DNA of 64,000 bases, taken from the NCBI GenBank assembly GCA_963765955.1, contig CAVXYA010000006.1, forward strand, positions 73,912 through 137,911, in the 5' to 3' direction. A model generated the notes under the pieces. It was not told the DNA's origin and did not search any database. It saw only the letters and a program-made list of their open reading frames with translations. A program made the position numbers and the translations under genes. Positions 46,075 through 54,279 of this stretch are shown here, piece by piece. The stretch comes from JAXDMK01 sp963765955 (lineage in GTDB: Bacteria > Actinomycetota > Acidimicrobiia > Acidimicrobiales > AC-14). Within the stretch, counting starts at the first letter, position 1. The number at the start of each line of letters is the position of its first letter.

Positions 46075-47517
46075 GTGCCCCTGACCCGGTACCTCGACTT
46101 CGTCCTCCTCGCCGACCAGGTGGAGGTGAAGGACGGACGACTGACGTCGTTCGTGGTCCGGGTCTTCTCGTCGCCTGCGGGCGAGGGCGAGCAGGCGGAA
46201 CGGGTGACGGTCCCCGACGACCTGGCCACCTGGGTCAGCTGGCTCGACGAGCGCCGCATCGACGCCGACGGAAAGGCCCAGATCGAGCTGGGCAAGGTCC
46301 TCGGCGGCCTGCTGCTGCCGCCCTATGCCCGAGGGCTCTTCGAGGCCAGCCTGGCCCGCCTGGCCGACGACGAAGGCCTGCGGGTCCGGCTGCGGCTGGC
46401 CGACGAGCTGGCCGACGTCCCGTGGGAGTTCGCCTGGGTCGGCCGCCACCGAGGAGCGGCTGACGCGGCGGGCTTCCTGGCCCTCGACCCCCGGATCTCC
46501 ATCGTCCGCCACGAGTCGGTGGCGGTGCCGCTCCCGGCACCGGCGGACGCGTCCGCCGGGCGGCGGGTGGTCGTGGCCATGGCCAGCCCCGACGGGTACC
46601 CGCCGCTGCCCTCCCTCGCCGCCGAGCGCCAGGCACTGGAAGAGGCCCTGGCCGCGGTGGCGGGGGTCACGGCCGGATTCGTCGACGGGGCCACCCGGGC
46701 GAGCGTCCTGGATGCCGTTGCCGGCGGGGCCGACGTCTTCCACTTCAGCGGCCACGGGATCACCGGTCCCGACGGCGCCGGCTCGGTCGTGCTGGCCGGC
46801 CCCGGCCCGACCAACCAGGCCGACGTGCTGCCCGCCGGCCTGCTGGCGGAGATGGTGCAGGCCAAGGGTGTCCGGCTGGCGGTGCTGGGCGCGTGCGACA
46901 CCGGGCGACGCGACGACAAGAACGTGTGGGGCGGCGTGGCCTCGGCCCTGCTCCGACGGGGCGTCCCCGCGGTGGTGGCCATGCAGTTCACCGTCGGCGA
47001 CCGGCGGGCGGCCGCCTTCGCCGGCGCCACCTACCGGGCCCTGGTGGCGGGGCTGACGGTCGACGAGGCCGTCGCCCTCGGCCGCACCGCCATCCGCGCC
47101 GCCTCGACCGGCACCCATGCCGACGTGCGTGACTGGGGCGTCCCCGTCCTCTACCTGCGGGACGACGGCGGGCGCCTGTTCGAGCCGGTGTCGGAGCCGG
47201 AGGCCCGGGCCCAGGCGGTGGCCGCATCGACCCGGCTCTACGAGCAGCGGGTCGGGACGGTTGCGGCCGGTGGCCTGGTGTTGGGCGCGGTCCTCGGGCC
47301 CGGCTCGGTCGAGTCCGTCACGGTGAAGCTGGACGCTGACCGGGTCGTGGGCATGGCGGTCGGCGCGGTGGGGACATCGGCCGGTGGCGTCCATGTCGAC
47401 GAGAAGGTGGACGAGGTCGCCGAGGGGGGCACGCTCGTCGGCGGAGCCGACTCGCCGGAGGCCCTGGCTCGAGCCCTCGAGGTGCTGCGAGGCCTGACGC
47501 CGCCCAAGGACGGCTGA
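46075..47517 (+). CDS. CHAT-domain caspase-like protease
   Basis: A 480-residue protein. The N-terminal 150 residues form a domain with ADELADVPWEFAW, commonly found before CHAT domains. The peptidase has the expected dyad: His227 in FHFSGHGIT and Cys274 in VLGACDTGR, followed by the GVPAVVAMQFTVGD strand and AVALGRTAIR. After about residue 360 there is a separate tail with a hydrophobic stretch (VAAGGLVLGAVLG) and a small beta-rich end. CHAT proteases are effectors or processors in several bacterial immune systems. GTG start 4 bases after the UbiA-like stop. No transmembrane signal at the N-terminus. Confidence 0.88.
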   Translation: MPLTRYLDFVLLADQVEVKDGRLTSFVVRVFSSPAGEGEQAERVTVPDDLATWVSWLDERRIDADGKAQIELGKVLGGLLLPPYARGLFEASLARLADDEGLRVRLRLADELADVPWEFAWVGRHRGAADAAGFLALDPRISIVRHESVAVPLPAPADASAGRRVVVAMASPDGYPPLPSLAAERQALEEALAAVAGVTAGFVDGATRASVLDAVAGGADVFHFSGHGITGPDGAGSVVLAGPGPTNQADVLPAGLLAEMVQAKGVRLAVLGACDTGRRDDKNVWGGVASALLRRGVPAVVAMQFTVGDRRAAAFAGATYRALVAGLTVDEAVALGRTAIRAASTGTHADVRDWGVPVLYLRDDGGRLFEPVSEPEARAQAVAASTRLYEQRVGTVAAGGLVLGAVLGPGSVESVTVKLDADRVVGMAVGAVGTSAGGVHVDEKVDEVAEGGTLVGGADSPEALARALEVLRGLTPPKDG

Positions 47518-47558
47518 ACGCTCGGTTCGGCTCTACCATCTCCGGGCAGGAGGTGGTC

Positions 47559-48356
47559 GTGGCCCGATCGATGTGGTCCGGCGCCATCAGCTTCGGGCTG
47601 GTGAACGTGCCGGTGAAGCTGTACAGCGCGGTGTCGCCCAAGGACGTCCGCTTCCACCAGATCGACGCCAAGAGCAAGGCCCGGGTCAAGCAGAAGCGGG
47701 TGTCGGCCGCTACCGGTGAAGAGGTCCCCTACGAGGACATCGTCAAGGGCTACGAGCTGGGCCCCGACACCTACGTGATGATCTCGCCCGAGGAGCTCAA
47801 CGCCCTCGACCCCAAGGCCACCCGCTCGATCGACATCGAGGACTTCGTCGACCTCGACCAGATCGACCCCATCTACTACGACCACCCCTACTACCTGGCC
47901 CCCGACAAGGGCGGGGCCAAGGCCTACGTCCTGCTGCGGCGAGCCATGCAGGAGACGAACAAGGTCGGCATCGCCCGGGTCGTGCTGCGCACCAAGCAGT
48001 ACCTGGCCGCCATCCGGCCCCTCGGCCGGTCGCTCGTGCTCGAGACCATGCTCTACCCGGACGAGGTCAACGACGTCGACGACCTCGACGTGCCCGGCGA
48101 CGAGATCGAGGTCACCGAGCGGGAGGAGAAGATGGCCCGCCAGCTCATCGACTCCCTCACCACCGACTTCGACCCCGACAAGTACAAGGACGACTACCGC
48201 GAGCGGGTGCTCGAGCTCATCGAGCAGAAGGCGGCCGGCCAGGAGATCGTGGTCGAGGAGACCAAGGAGGACGCGCCCAAGGTCGTCGACCTCATGGCCG
48301 CCCTCGAAGCCAGCCTGGCCGCGGTCAAGAAGGGCAAGGACGGCGACAAGAAGTAG
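47559..48356 (+). CDS. ku: Ku protein (non-homologous end joining)
   Basis: A 265-residue homodimeric DNA-end-binding protein. It starts RSMWSGAISFGLVNVPVKLY, the hallmark of bacterial Ku, contains YYLAPDKGGAKAYVLLRRAM across its ring and ends with a Lys-rich tail (AVKKGKDGDKK) that in other species recruits LigD. An AGGAGG site at 47548-47553 is 5 bases before GTG 47559. It works with the ligase encoded at 40777. Its start is 41 bases after the CHAT gene, close enough for a common transcript. Confidence 0.95.
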   Translation: MARSMWSGAISFGLVNVPVKLYSAVSPKDVRFHQIDAKSKARVKQKRVSAATGEEVPYEDIVKGYELGPDTYVMISPEELNALDPKATRSIDIEDFVDLDQIDPIYYDHPYYLAPDKGGAKAYVLLRRAMQETNKVGIARVVLRTKQYLAAIRPLGRSLVLETMLYPDEVNDVDDLDVPGDEIEVTEREEKMARQLIDSLTTDFDPDKYKDDYRERVLELIEQKAAGQEIVVEETKEDAPKVVDLMAALEASLAAVKKGKDGDKK

Positions 48357-48376
48357 TCCCGTGGGCGGAACCGACG

Positions 48377-48392
48377 GGTATGCTGGCATACC
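48377..48392. promoter_or_regulatory. Palindromic operator of vapBC
   Basis: GGTATGC-TG-GCATACC: seven-base perfect arms and a two-base spacer, ending one base before the vapB ATG. It includes TATGCT (48379-48384), a possible -10 element that would give a leaderless vapB mRNA. Autorepression of TA operons by the antitoxin at such palindromes is well known. Confidence 0.7.
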
Positions 48393-48393
48393 T

Positions 48394-48630
48394 ATGCGCC
48401 GGACCACGGTGAAGCTGCCCGACGACCTCGATGCCCGCCTACGGCACGAGGCGGAGCGCCGGGGGACGACGGTGTCCCAACTGACTCGCGAAGCGATAGA
48501 GGCCCACCTCGGGGGCCGGTCCGCCCGCCGCTCGCTCCTCGCCGCCGGTGCCGGCGCCAGTGGCCACGCCGACATCTCCGAGCGGATCGACGACATCCTC
48601 GCGGCCGAGGTCGCCGAGGTAGCCGAATAG
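48394..48630 (+). CDS. vapB: Ribbon-helix-helix antitoxin (VapB-like)
   Basis: A 78-residue protein starting MRRTTVKLPDDLDARL, the ribbon-helix-helix DNA-binding fold. The helical part (SQLTREAIEAHL) and an acidic C-terminal tail (ADISERIDDILAAEVAEVAE) that should wrap the toxin follow. ATG 48394 is preceded directly by the palindrome. The toxin gene begins two bases after the stop. Confidence 0.88.
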   Translation: MRRTTVKLPDDLDARLRHEAERRGTTVSQLTREAIEAHLGGRSARRSLLAAGAGASGHADISERIDDILAAEVAEVAE

Positions 48631-48632
48631 TC

Positions 48633-49037
48633 CTGATCGTCGACGCCGGCCCGCTGTACGCCTACGTCGACCGAGACGACGCCCATCACGCGGCCTGCCT
48701 CGAGTTGCTCGAAACCCACCCGGGACCGCTGATCGTCCCCGAGCTGGTCATCACCGAGGTCGTCTACCTGCTCGGCACGCGCCTCGGTGTCAACGCCGAG
48801 GTCCGGTTCCTGGGCGACCTCGCCGCCGGCAACATCATCCCCGAGCCGGTCGCGCCCGCCGACTGGCTGCGCATCGCCGAGCTCGTGGCCAGGTACCGCG
48901 ATCTTCCGCTCGGGACGGTCGACGCTTCCGTGGTAACCGCCGCCGAGCGCCTCGGAGCCACCGAGATCGCCACCCTCGACCGCCGCCACTTCTCGGTGGT
49001 CAGACCGGCCGATCGGACATTCGACCTGCTGCCGTGA
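48633..49037 (+). CDS. vapC: PIN-domain ribonuclease toxin (VapC-like)
   Basis: A PIN-domain protein of about 134 residues. Acidic metal-binding residues are Asp4 (IVDAGPLY), Glu42 (VITEVVYLL), Asp97 (GTVDASVV) and Asp116 (IATLDRRHF). The conserved N-terminus begins at 48633 with CTG; no ATG, GTG or TTG is in frame between the vapB stop and this point. Either CTG is used as the start or a base is wrong here. A TTG at 48705 would remove the first catalytic Asp. VapC toxins cut tRNA or rRNA. Confidence 0.85.
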   Translation: MIVDAGPLYAYVDRDDAHHAACLELLETHPGPLIVPELVITEVVYLLGTRLGVNAEVRFLGDLAAGNIIPEPVAPADWLRIAELVARYRDLPLGTVDASVVTAAERLGATEIATLDRRHFSVVRPADRTFDLLP

Positions 49038-49100
49038 ACCAGATCTGCGATCCTGTCAGCTCAGGGTCGGCGATGGCCGATGGCGGATTTGGAGGCGGAC

Positions 49101-49778
49101 ATGGCGGAAGACGGCGGCACCGGGCGTCGGCGATGGGAGCGAATCGCTCCCGCCGGGGGGTTGGGGTTTCTCCTCGCGCTCATGGTCGGAGCGCTCATCC
49201 TGGGCGAGACTCCCCCGTCGAGCCAGGCCCCGACGGAGGAGATCGCTACCTACTTCGCCGACCGCCGCGGGGGCGTGCTGTACAACTCCGCGTTCGCCAT
49301 GCTCGGCGCGTTGGCGCTCTATCCCTGGTTCCTCGGCAGCCTGTGGCAGGCCATCCGTCGAACCGAGGGCAACGGCGAGGGCGAGGGCGGAATCTTCGCC
49401 GTCGTGGCCCTGGTCGGCGGCGTGGGCCTGCTCGGGCCCCTGCTTCTCCAGGCTGCGGGGTGGGGTGCAGCCGCCCTCGAGGCAGGGCCCGGGCGTGACC
49501 CGTCGGTCGCGGCCGGCCTCATGGACCTCGGCAACATGGGGTTCCTCCTGGTGGCCTTCCCCGCCGCCGTCCTCGTCGCCGCGACCACGTTGGCCGCCCG
49601 GCCCGGCGTCCTGCTCCCGGCGTGGCTGACAAGGGCGGGGCTGCCGATCGCGGCGGTGCTGGTGGTCGGGGGTCTGATCGGGTTCCTCCCCCAGCTCCTG
49701 TTCATCGTCTTCGCCCTGTGGCTGGCGGCCGTGGCCGTGGTGTTGCTACGCCGCCCGGCGCCTCCCGTCACACCGTGA
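49101..49778 (+). CDS. Hypothetical membrane protein
   Basis: A 225-residue protein with four to six hydrophobic segments (GLGFLLALMVGALILG, IFAVVALVGGVGLLGPLLL, LPIAAVLVVGGLIGFLP). GGAGG at 49091-49095 lies 5 bases before ATG 49101. Similar unnamed proteins with a DUF4386-like layout occur in actinobacteria; I cannot assign a function. It converges on the oxidoreductase gene with an 11-base overlap. Confidence 0.65.
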   Translation: MAEDGGTGRRRWERIAPAGGLGFLLALMVGALILGETPPSSQAPTEEIATYFADRRGGVLYNSAFAMLGALALYPWFLGSLWQAIRRTEGNGEGEGGIFAVVALVGGVGLLGPLLLQAAGWGAAALEAGPGRDPSVAAGLMDLGNMGFLLVAFPAAVLVAATTLAARPGVLLPAWLTRAGLPIAAVLVVGGLIGFLPQLLFIVFALWLAAVAVVLLRRPAPPVTP

Positions 49779-50812
49779 TGACGACCTTGCCTCGGGCGTG
49801 CCCGTCGATCACGCGCCGGATGGCGGCCGGGACATCGCCCAGCGGGTACGTCCGGTCGATGGCAGGCACGACCTTGCCCGAGTCGATGAGGTCCCGAAGG
49901 ACCACCAAGTCGTCCGCGTTCTCGGACGAGATGAACGTCCCCAGCTTCTGGCTCACCAGCGGGGACAGCGCCATGGCCCGCAGCTGACGGTCGCTTCCGC
50001 CCAGCAACCGCCCGTCGGTCTCACCCCCGACGATGACGAGCCGTCCCTTGGCGGTGAGGGCTCGGCGGAGGTGTGACAGCCGGCGGTTGCCACCGATGTC
50101 GAGGATCGCGTCGTAACGGGTCTCGCCGCCGGCGAAGTCGTCGCTGGTGTAGTCGATGACGTGGTCCGCCCCGAGGGCCCGGACCAGGTCCACCTTCGAC
50201 GTGCTGCACACGCCGGTGACCTCGGCGCCGAAGGCCTTGGCGATCTGCACCGCGAACGTGCCCACGCCCCCGGACGCACCGATGATCAGCACCTTCTGCC
50301 CGGGCTGCACCTGGGCCTGGTCGCGCACGGCCTGGAGCGCGGTGAGCCCGGAGATGGGGACGGACGCCGCCTGCTCGAAGGAGAGCGTCGCCGGCTTGGG
50401 GGCGAGCTTGCCTGCCTTGGCCCGGGCGTACTCGGCGAACGAGCCTCCCTCGCAGACGCCGTAGACGTCGTCGCCCGGCGCGAAACCGGTGACGTCCTTG
50501 CCGACGGACTCGACCGTTCCCGCCACGCTCCGGCCCGGGTTGAGGGCCTTGGGCCGCCGGAGCCCGAAGCCCGCCAGGCGGATGGGGTAGGGAAGCCCGG
50601 CCATCACGTGCCACGTGCCGCGATCCACGCTGGCGGCCCGGATACGCACGAGGATCTCGTCGTCCGCGATCGTTGGCCGGGGCACCTCGGCCAGGCGGAG
50701 CACGGCCTCCGGGGAGGGAGCCGTAGCGGTCCTGCGTGATCGCCTTCATCGTCGGGGTGCCGGCGGTGGCGGGAGTGGATTGTGTCGGTTGGTCGAGCGT
50801 TGCTCTCTTCAT
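49768..50812 (-). CDS. Zinc-free quinone oxidoreductase-like MDR protein, frameshifted
   Basis: A medium-chain reductase of about 347 residues (QOR/NADPH:quinone type). Visible are LNPGRSVAGTVESVG, VYGVCEGGSFAEYA and the NADPH site IIGASGGVGTFAVQIAKA; the zinc ligands of alcohol dehydrogenases are missing. The first residues (MKAITQDRYGSL) are in a different frame from the rest (EAVLRLAEVPRP in part), with one extra base near 50715. Start ATG 50812 has a purine-rich site; ATG 50749 matches the family start. Its promoter carries two palindromes for the divergent TetR regulator. Confidence 0.82.
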
Positions 50813-50840
50813 GGCCAGTCGCTCCGAACGTCGTCGTGGG

Positions 50841-50884
50841 CTTACGTCGTAAGTAGAGTACGCTTACGGCGTAAGTCTCGTCAA
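50841..50884 (-). promoter_or_regulatory. Oxidoreductase promoter with two TetR-type operators
   Basis: Minus-strand TTGACG (50884-50879) and TACTCT (50860-50855) form a -35/-10 pair with an 18-base spacer. CTTACGGCGTAAG (50863-50875) fills the spacer and CTTACGTCGTAAG (50841-50853) covers the start region. The two 13-base palindromes share arms CTTACG/CGTAAG and are 22 bases apart centre to centre, two helical turns, fitting two repressor dimers on one face. Confidence 0.75.
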
Positions 50885-50908
50885 GGGCCAACCAGGAGAA
50901 ATCGGAGA

Positions 50909-51586
50909 ATGGCGCAGCCGACCAAGCCCCCGACGGAGCCTCGGGCCCCGCTCAGCCGGGAACGGGTCTTGCGCGCCGCCGTCGCCTTCGCCGACGAGAA
51001 CGGGATCGGGTCGCTCAGCATGCGCAAGCTCGGCGAGGCGCTCGGGGTCGAGGCCATGTCGCTGTACAACCACGTGGCCAACAAGGACGACCTCCTCGAC
51101 GGCATGATCGACCTCGTCTTCCGCGAGATCGGCCTTCCCTCGGGCGACACCGACTGGAAGACGGCCATGCGCCAACGGGCGGTCTCCGCCCGCCAGGCCC
51201 TCTCCCACCACCGGTGGGCGATCGGGCTGATGGAATCGCGGACCTCGCCCGGCCCGGCCACGCTGCGCCACCACGACGCGGTTATCGGGAGCCTTCGGCA
51301 GGCCGGCTTCTCGGTCGAGATGGCGGCCCACGCCTTCTCCGCCCTCGACAGCTACATCTACGGCTTCGCCCTGCAGGAGGCGAGCCTGCCGTTCGAGACG
51401 GCGGAGGAGACGGTCGAGGTGGCGCAGATGATCATGGCCCAGTTCCCCCGGGACGAGTACCCCCACCTCGCCGAGCTGACCATCGAGCACGTCCTCCAGC
51501 CCGGCTACGACTACGGGAACGAGTTCGAGTTCGGTCTCGACCTGATCCTCGACGGCCTGGAGCGGGCCGCCCACGACCCGGCCTGA
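50909..51586 (+). CDS. TetR-family transcriptional regulator
   Basis: A 225-residue repressor. The N-terminal helix-turn-helix reads SRERVLRAAVAFADENG then SMRKLGEALGVEAMSLYNHV, with the TetR-class C-terminal ligand-binding domain after it. It is divergent from the quinone oxidoreductase gene and very likely controls it through the palindromes between them. A GGAG-type ribosome site precedes ATG 50909. The inducer is unknown, perhaps an electrophile or quinone. Confidence 0.9.
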   Translation: MAQPTKPPTEPRAPLSRERVLRAAVAFADENGIGSLSMRKLGEALGVEAMSLYNHVANKDDLLDGMIDLVFREIGLPSGDTDWKTAMRQRAVSARQALSHHRWAIGLMESRTSPGPATLRHHDAVIGSLRQAGFSVEMAAHAFSALDSYIYGFALQEASLPFETAEETVEVAQMIMAQFPRDEYPHLAELTIEHVLQPGYDYGNEFEFGLDLILDGLERAAHDPA

Positions 51587-51607
51587 CCGGTCGCCCGAGC
51601 GGCTCGT

Positions 51608-52087
51608 TCAGCCAGCCCTGGCGATCGGCGCCAGCCGACCGCCGGTCACGCCCAGGAGGTCGGTGGGGCTCAGCTCGAGCTCGAGACCTCGACGACCGCC
51701 GCTCACGAAGATGGTGTCCCAGTCGGATGCGCTCGAGTCGACGATCGTGGCCAGACGGCGCTTCTGACCGACCGGGCTGATCCCGCCGAGGACGTAGCCG
51801 GTCGCCCGCTCGGCCGCGCCCGGTGAGGCCATCTCGGCACCCTTGGCGCCCATGGCCGCCGCCAGCGCCTTGAGGTCGAGCTCGCCCGTGATCGGGACCA
51901 GCGCCACGACCAGGTCGTCGCCGACCGAGCAGACGAGCGTCTTGAAGACCCGCTCCGACTCCACCCCGAGCGCCTCCGCCGCCTCCTTGCCGTAGGACGC
52001 GGCCGCCGAATGGTGCTCGTAGCGGTGGACCCGGTGGGCGATGCCTTGGCGCACGAGAGCGGCGATGGCCGGGGTCGGAGCGGACAC
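51608..52087 (-). CDS. ybaK: YbaK/EbsC-type aminoacyl-tRNA deacylase
   Basis: A 159-residue protein that hydrolyses mischarged Cys-tRNA(Pro) or related species. Family features are YGKEAAEALGVESERVFKTLV with the catalytic-type lysine, VPITGELDLKALA, and GYVLGGISPVGQKRRL. GTG at 52087 is where the conserved region begins. It converges on the TetR gene with 21 bases between. Confidence 0.88.
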   Translation of the reverse strand: MSAPTPAIAALVRQGIAHRVHRYEHHSAAASYGKEAAEALGVESERVFKTLVCSVGDDLVVALVPITGELDLKALAAAMGAKGAEMASPGAAERATGYVLGGISPVGQKRRLATIVDSSASDWDTIFVSGGRRGLELELSPTDLLGVTGGRLAPIARAG

Positions 52088-52197
52088 GAGCCCATACTCA
52101 TCCGCGCCCTGGCCCGACCTCGAATGTAGATGCGGGACCACAAGGCTGGCCAGCCCGAATCCCGTCCAGACAGGAACCCAGGAGGAGGGTGAAAGGG

Positions 52198-52437
52198 ATG
52201 AAGAAGCTTGTGCTGAAGATCGTGGTGGCCAGCTCGCTGGCGGCGTCGGCAATTGGGATCGGAGCGGGGCCGGCGTCGGCCGCGACCATCCGCCAGGACG
52301 GTTGCGTCGAGTGGAACAGCACCCAGGGCTGCGTGGTGAGGCAGTACTGCTCGATCGACACCGTCGACCGCACGTGGAGCTGCGTGACGTTCGATACGCG
52401 GACCAAGATGCTCATCGGCGAAACCGGCGTGTACTAG
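52198..52437 (+). CDS. Small secreted Cys-containing protein
   Basis: A 79-residue precursor with a clear signal peptide (MKKLVLKIVVASSLAASAI, cleavage after ASA) and a mature part of about 50 residues containing four Cys (DGCVEW, GCVVRQYC, WSCVTF), enough for two disulfides. A strong GGAGGAGGG site lies 8 bases before ATG 52198. No family recognised; a secreted peptide or surface factor is possible. Confidence 0.75.
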   Translation: MKKLVLKIVVASSLAASAIGIGAGPASAATIRQDGCVEWNSTQGCVVRQYCSIDTVDRTWSCVTFDTRTKMLIGETGVY

Positions 52438-52459
52438 GGGTAAAGCGCATGCGACGCTT

Positions 52460-52490
52460 GGCCTCCCGGCGCAGGTCGGGAGGCCTTCTC
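52460..52490 (+). terminator. Hairpin terminator after the small secreted protein
   Basis: ggcctcccg (52460-52468), an eight-base loop and cgggaggcc (52477-52485) form a perfect nine-base stem followed by TTCTC. It lies 22 bases after the stop codon. The U-tract is weak, as is common in GC-rich genomes. Confidence 0.7.
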
Positions 52491-52821
52491 GCGTCGACCG
52501 GCCGAGCGTGTTCGGCGCAGCAACCCCTGTCGAATTCGAAGCGGCAGGCGTATCATGGGCACGACCGAGGAGGTGTCACAGCACCGATGAAGGTCGAGGC
52601 GAGAAGGAGCAGATGCCTTTGGCCGGAAAGGCTCGCGAACGGTGTCCGGGATCGGAAGTTGGGTGACGCCTCCGGGTACTACGAGGTCGACGGTCGCTGG
52701 CGGGAGTCCCGAGTTACCGACGGGGACGGCAACCAGGCCAGCTGCTTCTGACCGCGGCGGTTCACCGCGGCGCACGGGTCGGTAGGATCGCAGCCGCGGG
52801 TTCGACGGCAAGGAGGTCGGC
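52486..52821. other. Intergenic stretch with a gene-end remnant
   Basis: About 335 bases without a credible full gene. A 54-codon frame from ATG 52587 has an AGGAGG upstream and ends in the same ten residues as the FG-GAP protein, so the stretch probably holds the eroded end of a duplicated copy. The 38-base identical end is listed separately. A TATCAT at 52552 could be a -10 element. Confidence 0.5.
52716..52753 (+). pseudogene. Remnant duplicate of the FG-GAP gene 3' end
   Basis: These 38 bases, encoding DGDGNQASCF and the stop, are identical to 54206-54243 at the end of the FG-GAP repeat gene. Upstream of the match the similarity ends abruptly. It is best read as a leftover of a second copy or of a local recombination. 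Confidence 0.7.
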
Positions 52822-54241
52822 GTGGGCAGGGGCCCGGGAAAGGCGGCAGGCCGCCCCCGTCGCGGACGGGCGGCGGCCCTTGCGGTGGCGACGGTGGCGG
52901 GGTTGGGAGGTGCGATGGCCCAACCGGCGGCGGCGGCGGCGACGTTCATCCCCGCCCCCGACGTGGCCGTGGGCTCCATACCCGGTCTCGGTGGCGGTGG
53001 GCGACTTCAACGGCGACGCCCGGGCCGACCTGGCCGTGGCCAACAACGGGTCGGCCACCGTCTCGGTGCGCCTGGGCGACGGGGCGGGGGGCTTCACCGC
53101 CGCCCCCGACGTGGCCGTGGGCTCCAACCCGATCTCGGTGGCGGTGGGCGACTTCAACGGCGACGCCCGGGCCGACGTGGCCGTGGCCAACGCCGGCCCG
53201 GACACCGTCTCGGTGCGCTTGGGCGACGGGGCGGGGGGCTTCACCGCCGCCCCCGACGTGGCCGTGGGCTCAGACCCGTTCTCGGTGGCGGTGGGCGACT
53301 TCAACGGCGACGCCCGGGCCGACCTGGCCGTGGTCAACTTCAGCTCGAACACCGTCTCGGTGCGCCTGGGCGACGGAGCGGGAGGCTTCACCGCCGCCCC
53401 CGACGTGGCCGTGGGCTCCATCCCAATGTCGGTGGCGGTGGGGAACTTCAACGGCGACGCCCGGGCCGACCTGGCCGTGGTTAACCAGGGCCCGGACACC
53501 GTCTCGGTGCGCCTGGGCGACGGGGCGGGGGGCTTCACCGCCGTCCCCGACGTGGGCGTGGGCACGAACCCGTTCTCGGTGGCGGTGGGCGACTTCAACG
53601 GCGACGCCCGGGCCGACCTGGCCGTGGTCAACTTCTCCTCGGGCACCGTGTCGGTGCGCCTGGGCGACGGGGCGGGGAACTTCACCGCCGCCCCCAACGT
53701 GGCCGTGGGCTCCTCCCCGCGCTCGGTGGCGGTGGGGGACTTCGACGGCGACGCCCGGGCCGACCTGGCCGTGGTTAACCAGGGCCCGGACACCGTCTCG
53801 GTGCGCCTGGGCGACGGAGCGGGGGGCTTCACCGCCGCCCCCGACGTGGCCGTGGGCACGAACCCGTTCTCGGTGGCGGTGGGCGACTTCACCGGCGACG
53901 ACCGCCCCGACCTGGCCGTGGCCAACCGGAACTCGACCATCGTCTCGGTCCGGCTGAACCAGGACACCACCGCCCCCGCCTCGCCCACGTGCCGGATCCG
54001 GGCCACCGTCGCCGGTCCCCCCAAGCAGATCGTGGTGGGGGCCTTCGACCTGGGCTCGGGCATCCGGGCCATCCAGGTCACCACCCTGGTCAACGCCACC
54101 GTGCGCATCGAGCCCTTCGCCTCCATGGGCCGCTTCTCCCCCGAGGTCAAGGCGGTGGTGACCAAGGTCGACCAGACCAAGGGGAGTCAGGTCGCCTTCG
54201 TGGTCACCGACGGGGACGGCAACCAGGCCAGCTGCTTCTGA
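52822..54241 (+). CDS. Secreted FG-GAP/VCBS repeat protein, frameshifted
   Basis: About 472 residues after removal of one base near 52983 ('ataccc'). A signal peptide ends in PAAAAATF, then seven copies of a 49-residue repeat with VAVGDFNGDARADLAV and VSVRLGDGAGGF form an integrin-like beta-propeller; the D-F-N-G-D-x-x-x-D loops bind calcium in this fold. A 90-residue beta-rich C-terminal domain with two Cys (PTCRIR and QASCF) follows. Repeats are nearly identical at the DNA level (147-base period). AAGGAGG precedes the GTG 52822. Probably a surface or extracellular adhesive or ligand-binding protein. Confidence 0.82.
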
Positions 54242-54279
54242 CCCCGAGGGGCCGAGCGGAGAACCTGCGCCCGGCTCTC

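Noticed and set aside
52762..54180. A 472-codon minus-strand frame with repeated Ser/Pro/Thr segments
   Set aside because: Exact antisense of the FG-GAP repeats; the + strand has the signal peptide and calcium-loop motifs.
52716..54243. Attachment-site interpretation of the 38-base direct repeat
   Set aside because: The repeat encodes the same protein end and stop in frame; duplication of the gene end is simpler, and no integrase is present.
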